A DNA stretch of 34,214 nucleotides from Massilia niastensis DSM 21313 (lineage in GTDB: Bacteria > Pseudomonadota > Gammaproteobacteria > Burkholderiales > Burkholderiaceae_D), in NCBI RefSeq assembly GCF_000382345.1, contig NZ_KB908133.1:1-34214 (forward strand), written 5' to 3'. Position 1 is the stretch's first letter, and every line of letters begins with the position of its first letter. Made by a program: the position numbers and the translations under genes. The notes under the pieces are model-generated. The model saw only the letters and a program-made list of their open reading frames with translations. It ran no database searches and had not been told where the DNA came from. Positions 1 to 8,202 of this stretch are shown piece after piece.

Positions 1-450
1 CCGGGCGATCCGCTCGACTTCGAGCTGCAGGCCACCCTGCGCAACTACTACAAGAACCCGATGGCCACCGGCGAAGACCTGTTCTCGATGCAGGATGCGC
101 GCAACCTGATCCGCTATGGCGGCATGCGCGCCGACCGCGACTGGCTGCAGTTCGACTGCGCCCTGAGCTACGGCCTGGTCGAGTACCTGCGCACGCTCGA
201 CATGCTGCGCGAGCACGGCTGGTCGCCGCGCCGCTGCATCCCGCACGGCGGCCACCAGATGTCGCTGAACATCGCGGCCGGCCTGGGCCTGGGCGGCAAC
301 GAATCCTATCCGGACCTGTTCCAGCCCTTCGGCGGCTTCCCGGACGGCGTCAGGGTCGACAACGGCTACATCACCATGCCGGACCTGCCGGGCATCGGCT
401 TCGAGGGCAAGGCCGACCTGTACGCCGAGATGCAGAAGCTGTCCGCCTGA
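1..450 (+). CDS. Enolase-superfamily sugar-acid dehydratase (D-tartrate dehydratase-like), C-terminal part
   Basis: The reading frame is open from the first base, so this is the last 149 residues of a gene that starts outside the window. The segment PHGGHQMSLNIAAGLGLGGN at about residues 80-99 of the fragment is the C-terminal barrel region of mandelate racemase/enolase-type dehydratases. The histidine there is the likely general acid/base of that half of the active site. The tail (YPDLFQPFGGFPDG and MPDLPGIGFEGKADLY) most resembles D(-)-tartrate dehydratase and related sugar-acid dehydratases, which remove water from a hydroxy acid using an Mg-stabilised enolate. Substrate choice is inferred from the tail only; the N-terminal capping domain and the catalytic lysines are not in view. 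A Bug-type binding protein follows 213 bases downstream on the same strand, which suits uptake of an organic acid. Confidence 0.8.
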   Translation, partial: PGDPLDFELQATLRNYYKNPMATGEDLFSMQDARNLIRYGGMRADRDWLQFDCALSYGLVEYLRTLDMLREHGWSPRRCIPHGGHQMSLNIAAGLGLGGNESYPDLFQPFGGFPDGVRVDNGYITMPDLPGIGFEGKADLYAEMQKLSA

Positions 451-663
451 GTCGAATCGATTTGTGCCGACGCCGCCAGACCAAGCGTTGGCATGACGGG
501 CCGCATCAACAGAAAACGTTTCGAAGGACAGGCTGCGCAACGACAGCCATTCAAGACAACCCACGCATACCGGCAGGCAGACCGGTGCAGGTGTCATGGC
601 AATCCCGCTCTGTTCCCACCAATCCCGGCCTGTTGCCAGGGACACCTTCAAGGAGACAAAGGC

Positions 664-1638
664 ATGAAGAGCACATTTTCGAAATCCATCGTCTGGCTTG
701 CGCTGGCGGCAAGCTCGGCATCGTACGCGGCGGACTACCCGAACAAGACGATCACGATGGTCGTTCCATTTGCGGCCGGCGGACCCACCGATACCATCGC
801 ACGCCTGCTGGCCCAGGCGATGGGCGCCAATCTGAAGCAACAGGTCATTGTCGAGAATGTCGGTGGCGCGGGCGGCACCCTGGGTGCTGCACGCGTGGCG
901 CGCTCCAGTCCTGACGGCTATACGATCTTCGTCCATCACGTCGGGCATGCCACGGCACCGAGTTTGTATCGCAAGCTCCCGTACAGCAGCATCGACAGTT
1001 TCGAACCGATTGGTTTGGCGACTGACGCAGCATCGACCCTCATTGCCCGGAAGGACTTCCCGGCGAAGGACATTGATGAACTGCTTGCTTACGTCAAAGC
1101 GAACAAGGAGAAAGTGACTCTTGCCAACGCGGGCCTCGGGGCAGCATCGCACCTATGCGGCATGCTCTTCATGAGCGCCGTCGGCACCGAGCTCACCACC
1201 GTGCCGTACAAAGGTACTGGACCCGCCATGAATGACCTGCTGGGAGGCCAGGTTGACCTGATGTGCGACCAGGCGACAAATACGATGAGCCACATCAAGA
1301 GCGGAAAGGTGAAGGCCTATGCCGTGACGTATAAGAACCCGGTAGCCAGCCTGCCGGGCCTCCCTCCGCTGGCAAGTGCCGGCTTGCCCGGATTCGAGCT
1401 GTCGGTCTGGCATGGCGTGTATGCACCGAAGAGTACCCCGAAGGAAGTGGTGAACAAGCTAAGCAGCGCATTGCAGTACGCTGTCAAGGACCCTACTGTC
1501 AAACAGCGTCTTTCAGAACTCAGCACTGAACCCGTGGCCGAGAACCGCGCGACTCCCGAAGCGCTTCGCGCGCATTTGAAGGCGGAAATCGATAAGTGGA
1601 GTCCCATCATCAAGAAATCCGGCAGTTACGCCGAGTGA
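664..1638 (+). CDS. Tripartite tricarboxylate transporter (Bug/TctC family) substrate-binding protein
   Basis: Periplasmic solute-binding protein of 324 residues. I chose the ATG at 664 because a good ribosome site (AAGGAGACA) lies just before it and it begins a Sec signal peptide (residues 1-22, cut after SYA). The open frame extends upstream to 493 but that part has no signal peptide. Family marks are YPNKTITMVVPFAAGGPTD near the mature N terminus, ENVGGAGGTLGA around residue 65, and the central VPYKGTGPAMNDLLGGQVDL segment. Bug proteins bind carboxylates or related small ligands and hand them to TctAB-type membrane proteins. No tctA or tctB gene lies nearby, as is usual for the many orphan Bug genes of Burkholderiales. 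The ligand may be the sugar acid handled by the upstream dehydratase, but that is only positional inference. Confidence 0.9.
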   Translation: MKSTFSKSIVWLALAASSASYAADYPNKTITMVVPFAAGGPTDTIARLLAQAMGANLKQQVIVENVGGAGGTLGAARVARSSPDGYTIFVHHVGHATAPSLYRKLPYSSIDSFEPIGLATDAASTLIARKDFPAKDIDELLAYVKANKEKVTLANAGLGAASHLCGMLFMSAVGTELTTVPYKGTGPAMNDLLGGQVDLMCDQATNTMSHIKSGKVKAYAVTYKNPVASLPGLPPLASAGLPGFELSVWHGVYAPKSTPKEVVNKLSSALQYAVKDPTVKQRLSELSTEPVAENRATPEALRAHLKAEIDKWSPIIKKSGSYAE

Positions 1639-1661
1639 AATACACCCCAAGGCGGCTTCAG

Positions 1662-1701
1662 CCGGGGAAGGCGGGCGAGGACTTCCTCTGCCTTGCCCCG
1701 G
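1662..1701. terminator. Hairpin between convergent genes
   Basis: CCGGGGAAGGC at 1662-1672 pairs with GCCTTGCCCCGG at 1690-1701, with one bulged base. It sits between the ends of the Bug gene and the convergent MBL-fold gene and could stop transcription from both sides. There is no clear T-run on either strand, so terminator activity is inferred from position and pairing. Confidence 0.4.
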
Positions 1702-1849
1702 TGCGACTGCCTCCCTGGCAGTGAGCATACAGGTCGGAACCCCACTGAGCGTGGCAAGCCGGGCTGCGAACACCAGGGTCTCGTCGATCAGCGGGGGTTG
1801 CCACGCCCCCACGGGCAAGCCGGATTCGGCCTGCCTCCATGACAAGCGC

Positions 1850-2767
1850 TCAGTAATCCCAGATCACCGGCACATAACGGAAGGCGTCGCCGTCGACCGC
1901 CACCCGGCCGACGGACGGAAATGGCAGATGAGAGGCCACCAGCAGCCCGCCGTTCTCGGCCAGTTCCCGGAACAGACCGACCCGGACCCGGGCCGACTCC
2001 TCCGGGTCATGTTCGAAGCCGTTATGCCAGTCGGGATGGTCGAACGCGACCGGGAACATGGCGTCGCCGGCGAAGGTCAGCCGCTCCCCGCCCGATGCCA
2101 GGTCGACCACGCTGTGCCCCGGGGTGTGGCCGCCGGTGAGACGGACGACCACCCCTGGCGCCACCTCGTGCTTCTCCTGGAAGATCCGCAACTGGTCGCG
2201 GTACTCGTCCATGAAGCGCGTGGCGGTCGAGCGGAGCACGTCCGGCACCGGCGCCGGCATGTCCGTGTCGGAGAAATCGGGCTGGGCCCAGAACCTGACT
2301 TCGGCATCGGCCACGTGGATCTTCAGGTCCGGACGCAGCCGCTCCTTCAGCCCGTCGACGAGCAGCCCGCCAACGTGGTCCATGTGCATGTGGGTAATCA
2401 CCACATCGGTCACGGACGCAAGGTCGATGCCGGCAGCCTCCAGTCGCGAGGGAAACTGCCCGGCGCGCGGAAAGCCCGGAAACTGCGATCCCAGCCCGGC
2501 GTCGACGAGGATGGTCCGGTCGCCGCTACGCACCACGAGCACGTTCAGCGGCCAATCGAAATTGTCATGTGGCAGGAACATGTGGTCCAGCCAGTTCGCC
2601 AGGTCGGCCGGATCGGCATTGGTGGCCATGGTCGCGGCCGGCAGCGGCAGCACGCCATCGCTGACCACCAGCACGTCGAGTTCGCCGACCTGCAGCGCGT
2701 AACGGGATGGAACCAGCTCTTCGGGGCCGCGGCCGGCGCGGGGCGAGGTGTAATCGAGGGCAAACAT
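1850..2767 (-). CDS. MBL-fold metallo-hydrolase
   Basis: Metallo-beta-lactamase-fold hydrolase of 305 residues. The metal motif HMHMDH is at residues 126-131, followed by HTPGH (His214), AGDAMFP (Asp235) and a late ASHLPFP histidine. This is the full set of zinc ligands for a dinuclear site. The overall form (long N-terminal strand region, about 300 residues, no transmembrane segment) is that of lactonase-like or quinol-lactonase-like MBL hydrolases; the substrate cannot be told. I prefer the ATG at 2767; a TTG at 2785 is in frame but has no ribosome site, while GGAG lies 12 bases before the ATG. It is transcribed away from the GntR gene and ends convergent with the Bug gene. It may be cytoplasmic, as no signal peptide is seen. 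Confidence 0.85.
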   Translation of the reverse strand: MFALDYTSPRAGRGPEELVPSRYALQVGELDVLVVSDGVLPLPAATMATNADPADLANWLDHMFLPHDNFDWPLNVLVVRSGDRTILVDAGLGSQFPGFPRAGQFPSRLEAAGIDLASVTDVVITHMHMDHVGGLLVDGLKERLRPDLKIHVADAEVRFWAQPDFSDTDMPAPVPDVLRSTATRFMDEYRDQLRIFQEKHEVAPGVVVRLTGGHTPGHSVVDLASGGERLTFAGDAMFPVAFDHPDWHNGFEHDPEESARVRVGLFRELAENGGLLVASHLPFPSVGRVAVDGDAFRYVPVIWDY

Positions 2768-3167
2768 AGGTATTGAGATCTCCAAAGGGACGGCCCGATC
2801 GCCCGGGCCAGGCCAATCAGCCGACTGGCGGCAGCTTGCCGTTCAACCCCCGGGGTTGTCGGGCACGGAACACGGCACGAGGCCGCATGTCCGCATCGTA
2901 GAGAGGACGGGCACACGCCGGTAGAGCTCCAACCGGGCTCACAGTAGTGCATGAAAGGCACCAAACAAGCCCATGAGGGAGAAGCGCGTCGCCCGCGCCG
3001 CCGGATTCCCGAAGCCCGCGTTGTCATCCGCATATCGATATACGCCCAGCAACTCAGGCGGTTTCCGCATGAGCAAGCACGAAGAGATTCGTTCCCGCCG
3101 CGCCGACCCATCGTTACCATCCTCGCAACGTCATCACCTGTTATGACAGGCCCTACGAGACTTGCGA
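2768..3167. other. 400-base divergent intergenic region
   Basis: Holds the promoters of the minus-strand MBL-fold gene and the plus-strand GntR operon. I see no convincing gene: the short open frames have no ribosome site and read as arginine-rich shadow sequence. It contains a perfect 10-base palindrome ATATCGATAT at 3032-3041 and the overlapping dyads at 3130-3150 described separately. Confidence 0.5.
3130..3150. promoter_or_regulatory. Overlapping dyads upstream of the GntR gene, possible operator
   Basis: Two nested inverted repeats overlap here. GTCAT (3130-3134) pairs with ATGAC (3143-3147), and CCTGT (3137-3141) pairs with ACAGG (3146-3150). They lie about 20 bases before the regulator's start codon, a position where HutC-type GntR proteins often repress their own operon. 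The link to this regulator is inference; the sequence is not a textbook GntR box. Confidence 0.35.
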
Positions 3168-3929
3168 ATGACACCTTTTCGAGCCCTTGAACAATCCGCC
3201 GTGCCCCTCTACTCCCAGCTGCGGGAGCGCCTGCGCGAACGGATCGCGGACGGCAGCTACCAGCAGGGAGCGCGCCTGCCTGCCGAAAGCGAGATCAGCG
3301 CGATCTTCGGCGTCAGCCGCATCACCGTGCGCCAGGCCCTCAACGACCTGCAGAAGGAAGGCGTCATCGTCAAGGCGCCGGGCAAGGGTTCGTTCGTCGC
3401 CAGGCGCACGCCGCGCCAGGACCTGAGCCGTCTGGAGGGCTTCGGCGAAGCCATGTCGCGCCAGGGCCACCGCATACTCAACCGGGTGCTGTCGCAACTG
3501 GAAGTGGGCGCCTCCCCCGCCGTGGCGGCCAGGCTGGACCTGGCGCCAGGCGCGCCGGTCACCGAAGTGCGCCGCGTGCGTACCCTCGACCGCGAGCCGG
3601 TGTCCTTCGAAGTATCCTACCTGCCGGCGGCCGTGGGCCGCCGCCTGCGCGACGAGAACCTGCTCGAGCGCGACATCTTCCTGATCCTGGAGGACGACTA
3701 CGGCATCGCGCTGGGACATGCCGACATCCAGATCGGCGCCCTGGGCGCCGACCCGGCCATGGCGGCGGCCCTGGGCGTGGCGCCGGGCGCCGCACTGCTG
3801 CGCATCGAGCGCCTGACCTGGACCGCCGATGGCAAGCCGCTCGATTTCGAATACCTCTACGTGCGTGGCGACGCCTTCCAGTATGGACTGCGCCTGCCGC
3901 GTCATCCCTCTCCTTCCCAAGGAACCTGA
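3168..3929 (+). CDS. GntR-family (HutC/UTRA) transcriptional regulator
   Basis: Regulator of 253 residues. The N-terminal winged helix-turn-helix spans about residues 12-78, with the recognition region LPAESEISAIFGVSRITVRQ and the wing KAPGKGSFVA. A UTRA effector-binding domain follows (about 90-245), marked by LSRLEGFGEAMSRQGH and the repeated VRRVRTLDREPVSFEVSYLP-type strands. UTRA domains bind small ligands and release the protein from operator DNA. I take ATG 3168, with CGAGA 7-11 bases before it; a TTG at 3162 is in frame. The stop is separated by one base from the flavoprotein ATG, so regulator and operon are co-transcribed. It most likely controls this operon in answer to the transported substrate or a product of it. 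Confidence 0.88.
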   Translation: MTPFRALEQSAVPLYSQLRERLRERIADGSYQQGARLPAESEISAIFGVSRITVRQALNDLQKEGVIVKAPGKGSFVARRTPRQDLSRLEGFGEAMSRQGHRILNRVLSQLEVGASPAVAARLDLAPGAPVTEVRRVRTLDREPVSFEVSYLPAAVGRRLRDENLLERDIFLILEDDYGIALGHADIQIGALGADPAMAAALGVAPGAALLRIERLTWTADGKPLDFEYLYVRGDAFQYGLRLPRHPSPSQGT

Positions 3930-3930
3930 T

Positions 3931-5676
3931 ATGGAAACACATGTGCGAATCGTCGACGTGCTGGTCATCGGCGGCGGCACCGCCGGCCCGATGGCCGCGG
4001 CCAAGGCCAAGGAGGCCAATCCCGGCCTGCGCGTGCTCTTGCTGGAAAAAGCCAACGTCAAGCGCAGCGGCGCGATCTCGATGGGCATGGATGGCCTGAA
4101 CAACGCGGTCGTCCCCGGCTTCGCCACGCCCGAACAGTATGTGAAGGAGATCACGGTCGCGAATGACGGCATCGTCAACCAGAAGACGGTGATGGCCTAT
4201 GCGCGGAACAGCTACGCGATGATCGAGGAGCTGGACAGCTGGGGCGTCAGGTTCGAGAAGGACGAGACCGGCGACTATGCGATGCGCAAGGTGCACCACA
4301 TGGGCACCTATGTCCTGCCGATGCCGGACGGGCACGACATCAAGAAGGTGCTGTACCGCCGCCTGAAGCGCGCGCGCGTCGAGATCACCAACCGCCTGGT
4401 GGCGACGCGCCTGCTGACCGCCGCGGACGGGTCCATCGCCGGCGCCATGGCCTTCGATTGCCGCAGCGGCGACTTCCATGTGATCCGCGCCAGGAGCGTG
4501 GTACTGGCCACCGGCGCCGCCGGCCGTCTCGGCTTGCCGGCCTCGGGCTACCTGTTCGGCACCTACGAGAATCCGACCAATGCGGGCGACGGCTACAGCA
4601 TGGCCTACCACGCCGGGGCCGAGCTGTCGGGCATCGAGTGCTTCCAGATCAACCCCCTGATCAAGGACTACAACGGCCCCGCCTGCGCCTACGTCACGGG
4701 CCCGTTCGGCGGCCATACCACCAATGGCAAGGGCGAGCGTTTCATCGAATGCGACTACTGGAGCGGGCAGATGATGCAGGAGTTCTACAACGAACTTCAG
4801 GGCGGCAACGGACCGGTATTCCTGAAGATGAACCACCTGGCCGAGGAAACCATCCGGATCATCGAGACCATCCTGCACACCAACGAGCGGCCCAGCCGCG
4901 GGCGCTTCCACGAAGGCCGGGGCACCGACTACCGCGAACAGATGGTCGAGATGCACATCTCCGAGATCGGCCTGTGCAGCGGCCACTCCGCTTCCGGCGT
5001 GTGGGTCGACGAACACGCCCGCACCACGGTGCCCGGCCTGCACGCCGCCGGCGACCTGGCCTGCGTACCGCACAACTACATGCTGGGCGCCTTCGTGTAC
5101 GGACGCCTGGCGGGCGAGAGCGCGGCGCGCTTCTGCGCCGAACACGACCTGCCGGAACTCGACGAGGCCCAGGTCGGGCGCGAGCGCGCCCGGGTGTGGG
5201 CGCCGCTGGCGCGCGAGGACGGCCTGCCGCCCAACCAGGTCGAATACAAGCTGCGCCGCATGGTCAACGATTACCTGCAGCCGCCCAAGGTCACGCGCAA
5301 GATGGAAATCGGCCTGCAGCGCTTCGAGTCCATCCGCGCCGACCTGGACCGCATCCAGGCGCGCAACCCGCACGAACTGATGCGCGCCATGGAAGTGCAT
5401 GCGATCCGCGACTGCGCGGAGATGGCGGCGCGCGCCTCGCTGTACCGCACCGAGAGCCGCTGGGGCCTGTACCACAACCGCGTGGACTACCCGCAGCGCA
5501 ACGACGCCGACTGGTTCGTGCACGTGCAGCTGAAGAAGGAAGGCGACCGCATGACCTGCTTCAAGCGCCCGATCGAACCCTACATCGTCCCGCTCGACGA
5601 CAACGAAAGAGACGCCTACCGCCACCTGCGCGTGCAGCAGGCCGCGCCGCAGCCGCCGCAGCCGATCGCCGCCTGA
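3931..5676 (+). CDS. AprA/fumarate-reductase-like FAD flavoprotein subunit
   Basis: Flavoprotein of 581 residues. The ADP-binding fold for FAD is at the N terminus (VLVIGGGTAGPMAAAKAKEA, GGGTAG at residues 14-19), followed by LLLEKANVKRSGAISMG, which matches the start of adenylylsulfate reductase AprA more closely than SdhA/FrdA. Further flavin contacts are VVLATGAAGRLG, ASGVWVDEHARTTVPGLHAAGDLA and the capping domain between them. The family moves two electrons through FAD to or from a partner Fe-S protein; the next gene encodes just such a ferredoxin. AprA itself is longer (about 620-660 residues), and a heterotroph with this gene is not expected to respire sulfate, so the real substrate is unknown. 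A ribosome site AAGGAA precedes ATG 3931; a longer frame to 3829 lies inside the regulator. No signal peptide, so it is cytoplasmic. Confidence 0.87.
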   Translation: METHVRIVDVLVIGGGTAGPMAAAKAKEANPGLRVLLLEKANVKRSGAISMGMDGLNNAVVPGFATPEQYVKEITVANDGIVNQKTVMAYARNSYAMIEELDSWGVRFEKDETGDYAMRKVHHMGTYVLPMPDGHDIKKVLYRRLKRARVEITNRLVATRLLTAADGSIAGAMAFDCRSGDFHVIRARSVVLATGAAGRLGLPASGYLFGTYENPTNAGDGYSMAYHAGAELSGIECFQINPLIKDYNGPACAYVTGPFGGHTTNGKGERFIECDYWSGQMMQEFYNELQGGNGPVFLKMNHLAEETIRIIETILHTNERPSRGRFHEGRGTDYREQMVEMHISEIGLCSGHSASGVWVDEHARTTVPGLHAAGDLACVPHNYMLGAFVYGRLAGESAARFCAEHDLPELDEAQVGRERARVWAPLAREDGLPPNQVEYKLRRMVNDYLQPPKVTRKMEIGLQRFESIRADLDRIQARNPHELMRAMEVHAIRDCAEMAARASLYRTESRWGLYHNRVDYPQRNDADWFVHVQLKKEGDRMTCFKRPIEPYIVPLDDNERDAYRHLRVQQAAPQPPQPIAA

Positions 5677-5687
5677 AGGAGAACACC

Positions 5688-5921
5688 ATGCCGACCACGA
5701 TCAACATCACCAGCGTTCCCGTCACCGTGGACGAGGACAAGTGCATCGCGCACAAGGGCTGCACCGTCTGCGTCGACGTGTGCCCGCTCGACGTCCTCGC
5801 CATCGACCTGAGCAAGGGCAAGGCCTACATGAAATTCGACGAGTGCTGGTACTGCATGCCGTGCGAGAAGGACTGCCCGACCGGCGCCGTCCATGTCGAT
5901 ATTCCCTACCTGCTGCGCTGA
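5688..5921 (+). CDS. Two-cluster 4Fe-4S ferredoxin (AprB-like, short)
   Basis: Small protein of 77 residues with eight cysteines. The first set is C19, C25, C28, C32-P and the second is C53, C56, C59, C63-P, so it should carry two [4Fe-4S] clusters. The first set has five residues between its first two cysteines instead of two, an insertion of the kind AprB also shows. The second set in the context ECWYCMPCEKDCPTGAV is close to AprB. Unlike AprB (about 150 residues) it stops directly after the second cluster and lacks the tail that wraps around AprA. It starts 11 bases after the flavoprotein, with AAGGAG before the ATG, and is its evident electron-transfer partner. Confidence 0.9.
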   Translation: MPTTINITSVPVTVDEDKCIAHKGCTVCVDVCPLDVLAIDLSKGKAYMKFDECWYCMPCEKDCPTGAVHVDIPYLLR

Positions 5922-5958
5922 GCGTGGCCCAAGCATCGTCCATCACCAGGAGAGAAAC

Positions 5959-7359
5959 GTGAAACTGCACCACAATCTGATTGGCCTGTCGCTTCTGCTC
6001 GCATTCGGCAGCTCCCATGCCGCCGAGACCATCCGGGTCGCCATCGGCACCCAGGACACGACCATCAACTGCGCCACCGGCGGCCTCCTGATCCGCGAAC
6101 TCGGGCTGCTGGAAAAATTCCTGCCGCGCGAGGGCAAGTACAAGGACGTCAAGTACGACATCCAGTGGAAGAACTTCACCTCGGGCGCGCCGCTCACCAA
6201 CGAGATGGTGGCGGGCAAGCTGGACATCGGTGCGATGGCCGACTTCCCCGGCTCCTTCAACGGCGCGGCGCATGCCAAGGCGGGCAAGAAGAGCATCTTC
6301 ATCAACGTCCTGTCGGGCAGCACCACGGGCTCCGGCAACGGCATCGTGGTGCCGAAGGTGTCGAACGTGCAGTCGCTGGCCGAACTCAAGGGCAAGACCA
6401 TCTCGGTGCCCTTCGCCTCCACCGCCCACGGCATGCTGCTGCGCGCGGTGAAGGCCCAGGGCTGGGATCCCGAGCGCGACGTCAACATCACGACCCAGGC
6501 GCCGGAAGTGGCCGGCTCCGCGCTGCAAGGCAACAAGGTGGAGGCGCACGCCGACTTCGTGCCGTTCGCCGAACTGTTCCCGCACCGCGGCTACGCCCGC
6601 AAGATCTTCGACGGCTCGCAGGCCAAGGCGCCGACCCTGCACGGCAGCCTGGTCGACGCCGCCTACGCAAGCAGGTATCCGGAGGTGGTGGTGGCCTACC
6701 AGCGCGCCGCGCTCGAAGCCGACCGCCTGATCGCGGCCGAACCCGAGAAGTACAGTGAGCTGATCGCCAGGGTGACCGGCATCGAGGCCGAAGTCAATTA
6801 CCTGTTCCACGGCCCGCTCGGACTGCAGACCCGCGACTTCAGCTGGAAGCCGGAGTACCGCCAGGCCGTGAAGACCTCGATCGAGACCCTGCGCCTGCTC
6901 AAGCGCACCGACAGCGACATCGATGCCGACAGCTTCGTCAACGACAGCTACATCCGCGCCGCCTACAAGCAGGCCGGCCTGGACTACGACGGCCAGCTGA
7001 AGAACTATGCCAAGCTGCCGCTCAAGGCCAAGGACGCCGTCACCGGCAAGCCGATCGCCGACTTCCGCCGCCTGACCCAGATCTGGATCCAGGGCGAGCC
7101 GCTGGTGCGCCACTATGCCAGCGCCGGCGCCGCCTTCGCCGAACTGCGCAAGCTGGAGAAGTCGGGCAAGAAGGTGCGCACCGTCTACGCCCACGACCAG
7201 GACTCCGGACTCAAGCTGCTCGCCGGCGACGCCTGGTTCGTCGTCAACGGCAAGGAGATCAGCGCCTTCCTGCTCAAGGCCGACGCCGACGCCTACGCCA
7301 GCAGGACCAAGGGCAAGGTCGTCGACTACGACACCCTGAAGTCCGGCCAGTCGGCCTGA
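5959..7359 (+). CDS. ABC transporter substrate-binding protein with NosL-like C-terminal domain
   Basis: Exported protein of 466 residues starting at GTG 5959, which has AGGAGAG seven bases upstream and opens a Sec signal peptide (residues 1-21, ending SSHA-A). Residues about 22-390 form a NitT/TauT-type binding protein: IRVAIGTQDTTINCATGG at the mature N terminus, GKLDIGAMADFPG, and LAELKGKTISVPFASTAHGM are the usual hinge and ligand-cleft segments. After about residue 400 there is an extra domain reading TVYAHDQDSGLKLLAGDAWF, then VVNGKEISAFLLKADADAYA and GKVVDYDTL. It resembles NosL, the accessory lipoprotein of nitrous oxide reductase. Typical TauA/SsuA proteins are about 320-340 residues and lack this tail. 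Its ligand is unknown; the operon suggests it feeds the flavoprotein system. Confidence 0.85.
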   Translation: MKLHHNLIGLSLLLAFGSSHAAETIRVAIGTQDTTINCATGGLLIRELGLLEKFLPREGKYKDVKYDIQWKNFTSGAPLTNEMVAGKLDIGAMADFPGSFNGAAHAKAGKKSIFINVLSGSTTGSGNGIVVPKVSNVQSLAELKGKTISVPFASTAHGMLLRAVKAQGWDPERDVNITTQAPEVAGSALQGNKVEAHADFVPFAELFPHRGYARKIFDGSQAKAPTLHGSLVDAAYASRYPEVVVAYQRAALEADRLIAAEPEKYSELIARVTGIEAEVNYLFHGPLGLQTRDFSWKPEYRQAVKTSIETLRLLKRTDSDIDADSFVNDSYIRAAYKQAGLDYDGQLKNYAKLPLKAKDAVTGKPIADFRRLTQIWIQGEPLVRHYASAGAAFAELRKLEKSGKKVRTVYAHDQDSGLKLLAGDAWFVVNGKEISAFLLKADADAYASRTKGKVVDYDTLKSGQSA

Positions 7360-7380
7360 CCCCAAGCACAGGAGCCGTCA

Positions 7381-8202
7381 ATGGAAGCGATCACTTCCGC
7401 CTGGACCGATCCCGCTACCCTGCGCAAGCTGGGGCGCCTGCTGCTGCGCATCCTGTCGGTCGCCGCCTGCATCGCGGCCTGGCAATGGGCCTCGTCGCGG
7501 CACCTGAACCTGGGGGTGGTCACCTTCCAGAACGTGCCCTCCCCGCGCGACGTGTTCGACGCCGCGAGCGCGCTGGTGGAGTCGCCGAAGCTGGAGCAGC
7601 ACCTGAAGGCCAGCGTCTACCGCGTGTTCGCCGGTTTCGCCGGCGCCATGGTGGCGGGCATCGCCCTGGGCCTGGTCATCGGCCGCTCGCGGCTGCTGGA
7701 AGACGTGCTGCTGCCGCCGCTCGAGGTGCTGCGCCCGATCCCGGCGGTGGCCTGGATCCCGCTGGCGATCCTGATGTTTCCCTCGTCGGAAATGTCGATG
7801 GTCTACATCACCTTCATCGGCGCCCTGTTCCCGATCCTGCTCAACACGATCCACGGCGTCGAAGGGGTGGACCCGCGCCTGGTCGCGTCCTCGCGCAGCC
7901 TGGGGGCCGGACGCTGGACCATCTTCACCGAGGTGATCCTGCCGGCGGCGGCGCCGAACATCGTCACCGGCCTGTCGATCGGCATGGGAACCGCCTGGTT
8001 CTGTCTGGTGACCGCGGAGATGATCTCGGGCCAGTACGGCATCGGCTACTACACCTGGGCCTCGTACACCATCCAGAACTATCCGGAGATCGTGGTCGGC
8101 ATGCTGTTCATCGGCGTGATCGGGATGGGCAGCAGCGTCCTGGTGAAGAAGATCGGCAACCTGTTCCTGCCGTGGTATCTCATGCAAAGGAAGAAGTCAT
8201 GA
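7381..8202 (+). CDS. ABC transporter permease (NitT/TauT type)
   Basis: Inner-membrane permease of 273 residues with about six hydrophobic segments; the first follows a short N-terminal tail (LLRILSVAACIAAWQWASS). The cytoplasmic coupling helix (EAA loop) is seen as SRSLGAGRWTIFTEVILPAA followed by PNIVTGLSIGMGTAW, typical of the SsuC/TauC/NrtB group. It probably forms a homodimeric channel for the binding protein encoded just upstream. The start has AGGAG in CACAGGAGCCGTCAATG. Its stop overlaps the ATG of the ATPase gene (ATGA at 8199-8202), so the two are translationally coupled. Confidence 0.93.
   Translation: MEAITSAWTDPATLRKLGRLLLRILSVAACIAAWQWASSRHLNLGVVTFQNVPSPRDVFDAASALVESPKLEQHLKASVYRVFAGFAGAMVAGIALGLVIGRSRLLEDVLLPPLEVLRPIPAVAWIPLAILMFPSSEMSMVYITFIGALFPILLNTIHGVEGVDPRLVASSRSLGAGRWTIFTEVILPAAAPNIVTGLSIGMGTAWFCLVTAEMISGQYGIGYYTWASYTIQNYPEIVVGMLFIGVIGMGSSVLVKKIGNLFLPWYLMQRKKS

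Noticed and set aside
1639..1849. Small minus-strand frame reading PLIDETLVFAARLATLSG between convergent genes
   Set aside because: No ribosome site, no family match that I recognise, and it runs into the Bug gene; treated as chance.
2768..2785. TTG start at 2785 for the MBL-fold hydrolase
   Set aside because: No ribosome site precedes it, and the ATG at 2767 gives a normal N terminus.
3559..5625. A 688-codon open frame on the minus strand
   Set aside because: It is opposite the flavoprotein gene. Its text is rich in Ala, Val, Arg and His repeats typical of a GC-rich antisense shadow, with no family motif.
3931..5921. Genuine dissimilatory adenylylsulfate reductase
   Set aside because: Both subunits are shorter than AprA and AprB, and no sat, qmo or dsr gene is near. 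I call them only AprAB-like.
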